NCBI GenBank assembly: GCA_039105265.1
Contig: JAPFFF010000009.1
Coordinates: 1,798,001-1,862,000 of the forward strand
DNA from: Tritrichomonas musculus
Lineage: Eukaryota; Parabasalia; Tritrichomonadida; Tritrichomonadidae
DNA: 64,000 nt
Direction of reading: 5' to 3'
Shown here: in pieces, positions 58,914 through 64,000 of the stretch
Numbering within the stretch: position 1 is the stretch's first letter
Layout: every line of letters starts with the position of its first letter
Program-made: the position numbers and the translations under genes
The notes under the pieces: model-generated
Seen by the model: only the letters and a program-made list of their open reading frames with translations
Database searches by the model: none
Told to the model about the DNA's origin: nothing

Positions 58914-59698
58914 ATGAGCACAAAAGAAGATCTTGAAACATGGACTAACGGCACTTTTGGTGAATATGAGATTCATCTGACTGCTGGATTTTATAAAGTT
59001 TATTGCTACGGAGCATGAGGTGGCGGTTCCGATGATGAATATAGAGCAATTGCACACATCTCTGGAATATAAGAGGAGCGCTGTTTACATCTTCTTTGAT
59101 TCAACAGAAAATGAAGTTTTCATTAATTTTTGCAAATTTGTATCAAATACAAATTAGAAATAGGCTCATATAATGCCAAGTGCAATTATCATTACAGCGA
59201 GAAGCATGACTGTTTACAAGTGCGTTTTTGAGAGGAATCATCAAAGCGCACAACAAATATGACGATTCAAATGCCAAAGCATTAGAAAACAATGAAACAA
59301 AGAAATTGACCTTGATTTATGGCTGCACTTTTGAAAGAGAAAAAGTGACAGACAGTTTAATTGATTACAACAACGAAGAAGATGGAAGCCGCATTGAAAT
59401 ATACGAATGCTCATTCAAAGGAAGGCCTGAAAAAGGAATAAAATATATAAATGGAAAGTCATTAAGAAAAGAGAAAGTTCAAATAAAAGCTTGCAAATTT
59501 GAATACAACGATAACTATGAAAGAATTAATAACAACCTCTCAAAAACTGAAAAAAGTGTCAGTCATTTCAATTCTTTGTTGTTTTTGATTGCGATTGCTT
59601 CATTACCTTCATTGATTTTGATCATATCTATTCGTTGCAAATCTGATGATCTTTATGACAATGGTGAAAACAAGCCTTTAGATAACAATGAACTTTAA
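58914..59698 (+). pseudogene. Broken surface-protein gene (beta-helix ectodomain plus C-terminal membrane anchor)
   Basis: The ATG at 58914 opens MSTKEDLETWTNGTFGEYEIHLTAGFYKVYCYGA. An in-frame TGA follows, and then GGGSDDEYRAIAHIS. Further stops come in the next 100 bp. From ~59170 the text is again protein-like (SAIIITARSMTVYKCVFERN). It shifts frame near 59228 and continues to the end at 59698 with LTLIYGCTFEREK, IEIYECSFKG and VQIKACKFEY. Those are right-handed beta-helix rungs like those in trichomonad Pmp-like surface proteins. A membrane helix (LLFLIAIASLPSLILIISI) and a short acidic tail close it. The gene has lost most of its ectodomain and carries at least three stops plus a frame change. 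This is a host gene relic. Confidence 0.65.
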
Positions 59699-60339
59699 AA
59701 TTAATAAAATAAAAAAATATTTTTAAAATGATTTTTTTTTCCCAGAAAGTGAGAAAATAAATGATAATAATAAATTAAATTGACGATATTTCATGTCTGT
59801 GTTTCAGTTATCAATTTTAATCTGCGAATTATTGATGTAGTCTGTTATTTTAATTTAGGAAGCTTTCGTTTCGAATAAAAACATAGAATTTCTTTTAGTG
59901 GCCAAATGATTTGCTTTTGATTTTGGTATAAAGTAATTTTGATTGAAAATCATTGCAATATGAATGACTTTGATGTTGTTTTTGTATAAGATTCCATAGG
60001 CAATACATTCATCAGCTAAAGATAATAGTTTTTCTAATGATATATATACAGAATTAAATAGAATTTTCAAAACTTGAAATAATTTGAGGATAAATGGAGA
60101 ATTTTCGCTTTTTTTTTCTCATTTATTGATATTTTTGAAATTATGATACTAATACCCAAATTTTTTCATTTATTTATAAAGCTGAAAACCTCATTAATAT
60201 TTATGGCCAAAGACTTTATAAAAAACTTTTTGTAAAAATTATTTCCACTTTTTAAGCAAATAATAATCAACTTCAACAACTTTTTGAAAAATATAACTAA
60301 ACCATTATTGAACGTTTATTTAGGTAATAAGAAACCATT
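59699..60339. other. Spacer with one possible coding relic
   Basis: About 640 bp. A minus-strand frame at 59855-60070 (LEKLLSLADECIAYGILYKNNIKVIHIAMIF ...) has a more balanced composition than chance AT-rich frames and may be a fragment of a dead gene. It starts without a recognisable promoter and has no known family. The remainder is AT-rich with nothing visible. Confidence 0.3.
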
Positions 60340-60627
60340 ATGTCCGATTCAGAAGCAAAAATCGCAGAATTAACAGCAAGAATAGCTGTCCTTGAAGCTG
60401 CTGTACGTACTGGAAATGCTAATGCTACGACAAGCACAGTTAAAACTGCCGATTATCCATTTCTCTCAAAATTGGATGGAGATGATTTAATAGCTGCAAA
60501 TACGTTAATTCAAGAAAACGCTGCACTTCGAGAACAAATATCAAACCTTCAAACCACAATTGAGCAGAGAGATTATAGAATCCTCCATCTCAGAAGAAAT
60601 TTAGAAAAACTTATTCCACCTGCTTAA
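60340..60627 (+). CDS. Small coiled-coil protein, 95 aa
   Basis: Not recognised. Residues 4-22 (EAKIAELTARIAVLEAAVR) and ~57-93 (LIQENAALREQISNLQTTIEQRDYRILHLRRNLEKLIP) have leucine-zipper-like heptads. The middle (TADYPFLSKLDGDDL) is a short ordered-looking loop. The sequence is clean and more GC-rich than the flanks, so it is almost certainly a real gene. The stop is followed by AA as TAAAA, the trichomonad polyadenylation context. The role is unknown. Dimerisation or a scaffold function is inferred from the heptads. Confidence 0.75.
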   Translation: MSDSEAKIAELTARIAVLEAAVRTGNANATTSTVKTADYPFLSKLDGDDLIAANTLIQENAALREQISNLQTTIEQRDYRILHLRRNLEKLIPPA

Positions 60628-60877
60628 AATAATAAAATTTTGTTCATTAAAAAAATTATAAATTAAATGCTCAATTATAGCTCAAAGTATGTTTGAAATG
60701 ATACTATTTTTTTTTTTTTTTTTTTTTTTTTTTTGCGATTTTATTATTCTTATAATGACATTCCATCTTCCTTTTTTATACTCTAAATGCATGTTTGATC
60801 ATTCTATCTGCCTTTTTTTGAATATCAAATATGCTTTGATTTTTAATTCAAATTAAGTTAGTTAAAAATTTAACCTA

Positions 60878-62009
60878 TAGTCCTATCAAAAAGTGGCCAC
60901 GCTCTCTTTTAAGTGGCCACGGTGATTTGACACCTATATTTCATTAAATTCAAAAGGGGGTAAATTGGCATACTCACAATTTAAAAAAATTCAGAAGAAT
61001 ATTTTTTTATTTTTTAGTGGCGATCATGCAAATGTCAGATTATCAAAATCTCATTTAAAATCAAATGGTTTAATATGGCATACTCTCAATTTTCCACTTT
61101 TTCTTTAAAAAACTAAAAAATAAACGAACTTTTATTTAATACTGTCAAAAAAATGAATTATCATTCAAATACAAATGGTGCAAAACGACATTTTTAAAAA
61201 AATTATGACCACGGTTAAATAAAAAAAAAAAAAAAAACCAATAGAAATTCAATGATTCTATTGATTTTAGGTCAATAAATTTGATCAAAAAAAAAAACAA
61301 GACCATTTTTTTAAATCATTATCACTTTAATTTAAGATCAACAATAGACAACAAACAAATAAGCAGCAACAGCGCTTATACATTCACTTTTATCTTATGC
61401 TCTTCGACACTCATGAGATGCTACGGGAATCATAATGATTCACTTGTAAACAACAAACAAACAAACAAACAAACAACAACTAAACACAAACAAATAAACA
61501 ATAATAACACGTATACATTCACTTTTATCTAACGTTCTTCGACACTTATGAGATGCTACGAGAATCATAATGATTCACTTGTAAACAACAAACAAACAAA
61601 CAACAACTAAACACAAACAAATAAACAATAATAACACGTATACATTCACTTTTATCTAACGTTCTTCGACACTCATGAGATGCTACGAGAATCATAATGA
61701 TTCACTTGTAAACAACAAACAAACAAATAAACAATAACAACACGTATACATTCACTTTTATCTTTCATTTATTCTTTTTCATTTTTTCTTTTTTTTTTTT
61801 AATATTTTATCTATTAATTTATTGAAATCACCTTTATTAATAAACCTTTTTAATTTTCTTATTCTGCTTTTTACTATTTTTTTGTAAAAAGTCTTATTAT
61901 TTATATGAAAAAATTTTTCTAATACATAAGATTATATTTTTTAACTTTTTGAATTAATCTGACACCGTGACAACTAAATTGAGAGGGTGGCCACTTTTAG
62001 ACAGGACTA
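60878..62009. mobile_element. Non-autonomous Tc1/mariner-type element, ~1.13 kb
   Basis: The two ends are inverted repeats. Starting TATAGTCCTRTCWAAAAGTG, the left end (60876-60924) and the reverse complement of the right end (61963-62011) agree at 41 of 49 positions without gaps and at 28 of the first 31. The element is flanked by TA on both sides, as expected for Tc1/mariner target duplications. The left end holds the palindrome gtggccac twice, 20 bp apart (60893-60900, 60913-60920). The right end holds it once (61987-61994). There is no transposase inside. The interior is AT-rich with A-runs and a minisatellite at 61350-61770. It depends on a transposase from elsewhere. The ends have 8 mismatches, so it is not brand new. 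Confidence 0.85.
61350..61770 (+). repeat. Internal minisatellite of the Tc1/mariner-type element (~3.3 units)
   Basis: A unit of about 106-135 bp recurs, marked by tatacattcacttttatc at 61377, 61512, 61639 and 61745. Each unit also carries cgacactcatgagatgctac, a gaatcataatgattc palindrome-like core, and an (aaac)n stretch of variable length that explains the changing period. The second and third units are almost identical, the first is more diverged and the fourth is partial. Confidence 0.88.
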
Positions 62010-62011
62010 TA

Positions 62012-63459
62012 CATTATGTCAGAAATTTTTACAACAAATAGCGATTATTTTTTGTATACTTTACCTTTTAATAACAATCAATTTGATTGAATCAAACAGT
62101 CTGACCGATTCTATGAGATTATTCAAATTAATTGAGATATTTTTTTGAAGTCAATAATTTATATATAACTCATAAAAAAAACAATATATAAACAATTAAA
62201 CATTTGAATATAAATAATAACATTATTTTATAATATATAATAATAATAAAAAGTGCTATTAAAGCAGTATATGAAAAATCAAATTTAAATCATTCTGAAA
62301 AAATTAATGGTAATTAAATAAATTAAATAGATAAATCATTTGATGTTTATTAATAGCAAATCAGTTATTTGTTCAGCAAAAAATAATGTATTTTTTAAAA
62401 ATGAAATATTCGTAAATAGAACTCAATTTCAACTCCAAAATTTTAGATTGGAAAAAAAAAATAGTATTATATATTAACAATTATTTATCAAAAATATTAT
62501 TTATCAGGTATTTGGCGAGAAAACGAACCTCGCCAAAAAAATTCGAACGATAGATTCAATTCTTTCAAATTATTTGAAGGAAAAACTCACAATTTACTCG
62601 TTAGACGATTAGAATTTCAATAAATTATTTTCTTGCTAATTATTGAAAATTGAATATCATTGAAAGTATGTATTATTTATTATATATATTTCTTGATCAA
62701 TTATATATGTGCATTTAATATAATTTTTAAATAAATTATATATATAAAAATAAATAACAAATTAATAAATAAATCTAATGTAATCCTTTGTTATTATAAT
62801 AAAATACATAAAAATAACATTATAAGGTCAATTTATAACCATATCTCTCTTTTTATATTAATCTATTTTTATTTTGATAAAATTTGAATAAATATCTTAT
62901 TAAAATAAAAATATAATTTTAATAATATATATATAATTACATGAATCTGCATTTATATTCAAAATATTAATATTTTTATTGAATATTAGAATCTATAAAA
63001 AAAAATTAATCGTTTTTTATCTGAAAAATTTATTTAATAATTTCAATTAATTCAAAAAATTTGGGACCTATATCTCAATTTTCAGTGAATTTTGAGAGAT
63101 ATTCTCAAATCATATTACAACTCTGGAATCAAATGCGTTTTTATCAATTTCTATAGGTGGTTACACTTTTTATTTTATCAAAAATTTTGATTCAAAACAT
63201 ATTATTCAAAATATCTAAGTATACTTTTATCTAGCCAGTTATAACTGGATTTAGAAACAATTATTTTTTTGACCTATATACATCTGCGAAGCTATATCTC
63301 AAAAAAATATTCAAAAATTTGAATTATTTTAATGAATAATTTTTTCTGAATTGTAAATAATTTTTTCTGAATTGTCAATTTTATTTTGATAACTTTGAGA
63401 TGAAATAACGTTTCAAGATACAAATTGATTGTAAATTAAAAAATTGATATTTTTTGCGA
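62012..63459. other. 1.4-kb AT-rich gene-free stretch
   Basis: Extremely AT-rich DNA between the Tc1/mariner-type element and the next gene, with no coding frame beyond chance. The only distinctive feature is the hairpin at 62511-62537. A direct repeat of ttttttctgaattgt occurs around 63340-63380. Confidence 0.55.
62511..62537. repeat. Perfect 9-bp GC-containing hairpin
   Basis: The segments tttggcgag (62511-62519) and ctcgccaaa (62529-62537) are exact reverse complements around a 9-nt loop (aaaacgaac). The stem has five G-C pairs in DNA that is otherwise almost pure A+T. It may be a protein-binding site, an RNA hairpin or a relic of a transposon end. Confidence 0.65.
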
Positions 63460-64000
63460 ATGTCAATATCATTGAAGGGATATCAGAGCATTTTTCAATC
63501 ATCACAATTTACTCAAAAGTCTTTTTCAAGTCAAGGCTTCAATGATAAATTCACTTTCAAGAGTTTTAATAATAATTTTATATTTCCTTTTTATGACGAG
63601 CTTCTTCGTATGGTAAAGTTGAATTCAATATTTTCAGTTATAATAATCATTATTCTTCTCATTCAGGCATATAAAACTTTCCCTAATTTTATAGATAATG
63701 ATGTATCGGATTACTTAACAAATTTTAACTTTATTGCAAAATTTAATGGCATTTTCATCCCTCTTATTTATTTTTTGATCAATATACTTTATTTTGTTTA
63801 TTTATTTCTCAGTTATAGATCAAAAAGAATGTTTAATTATTGGCAATTATATTTAGCATCGCTTATTCTTAATTTTTTTAATGTGATACTTTTTACTCCA
63901 GTATGTGGAATGTGTGGCGATTTTGCGGTGCAAATAGAAAACGCATTTTCAAACCACAATTTATTCCATATTACACCCATAAATATTGATCAAAATAAAT
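63460..64000 (+). CDS. 5' part of a multi-pass membrane protein, runs off the right edge
   Basis: An ATG at 63460 opens a frame that stays open for 180 codons to the window end. The first ~55 residues are polar and aromatic (MSISLKGYQSIFQSSQFTQK ... FIFPFYDELLRM). Membrane segments follow at ~58-70 (SVIIIIILLI), ~97-118 (FIPLIYFLINILYFVYLFL) and ~130-145 (LYLASLILNFFNVILF). A loop with two Cys (CGMCGD) comes next. The layout, a polar N-terminus with FPFYDELLR just before several membrane helices, reminds me of the large trichomonad adenylate/guanylate cyclase family, but the catalytic part would lie outside the window. That assignment is a guess. Confidence 0.55.
   Translation, partial: MSISLKGYQSIFQSSQFTQKSFSSQGFNDKFTFKSFNNNFIFPFYDELLRMVKLNSIFSVIIIIILLIQAYKTFPNFIDNDVSDYLTNFNFIAKFNGIFIPLIYFLINILYFVYLFLSYRSKRMFNYWQLYLASLILNFFNVILFTPVCGMCGDFAVQIENAFSNHNLFHITPINIDQNK

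Noticed and set aside
61281-61532. Plus-strand 83-codon frame inside the Tc1/mariner-type element
   Set aside because: It reads through the A-run and minisatellite units. The repeated amino-acid stretch reflects the DNA repeat, not a gene.

Overview
The window looks like a chromosome segment of a trichomonad parasite (Parabasalia, probably Tritrichomonas or a close relative). The DNA is very AT-rich. Genes are single uninterrupted frames with no intron signature that I could find. Several starts carry a trichomonad-type initiator (TCA-Y-W-W) 10-30 nt upstream. The protein families fit too: long coiled-coil proteins, Asn/Asp-rich tails, a beta-helix surface-protein relic and a large Maverick/Polinton. 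The species is an inference.

Region 1 (1 to about 23885) is a Polinton/Maverick, a virus-like DNA element. Its left end lies outside the window and its right terminal region is at 23636-23885. Visible modules in order are an adenain/Ulp1-like protease, a candidate minor capsid protein, a retroviral-type integrase, an A32-like packaging ATPase, two small structural-like proteins, the double jelly-roll major capsid protein, three small unknowns, a divergent block of small genes around a perfect 13 x 19-bp array, a coiled-coil protein, a protein-primed family B polymerase, a second small capsid-like candidate, and two very large fibre-like proteins sharing a duplicated module. All visible frames are long and uninterrupted, so the copy looks whole in the part seen and therefore young. 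Upstream sequences fall into two classes. The polymerase/small-gene block carries the host-type initiator. The structural block carries a T-rich stretch running into (T)AAA(A)TG.

Region 2 (about 23.9-28.5 kb) is a transposon graveyard: a decayed mariner-type transposase, a second decayed transposase-like gene whose 3' end is repeated in inverted orientation 700 bp away, and another broken gene.

Region 3 (28.5-58.7 kb) is ordinary host sequence with tightly packed genes: a protein O-mannosyltransferase relative, an HP1-like chromodomain protein, a doublecortin plus NACHT-like ATPase fusion with a Ser/Asn/Pro tail, a PQ-loop transporter, an armadillo-repeat protein, coiled-coil proteins, an FKBP-TPR co-chaperone, a divergent kinesin, and a 1985-residue HECT ubiquitin ligase of HUWE1/Tom1 type. 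Several relate to microtubules, the cytoskeleton or protein turnover, but they are not an operon.

Region 4 (58.7-64 kb) is gene-poor. It holds a broken surface-protein gene, a 95-residue coiled-coil gene, a 1.13-kb non-autonomous Tc1/mariner-type element with about 49-bp terminal inverted repeats and an internal minisatellite, a long AT-rich stretch, and the 5' part of a multi-pass membrane protein running off the right edge.
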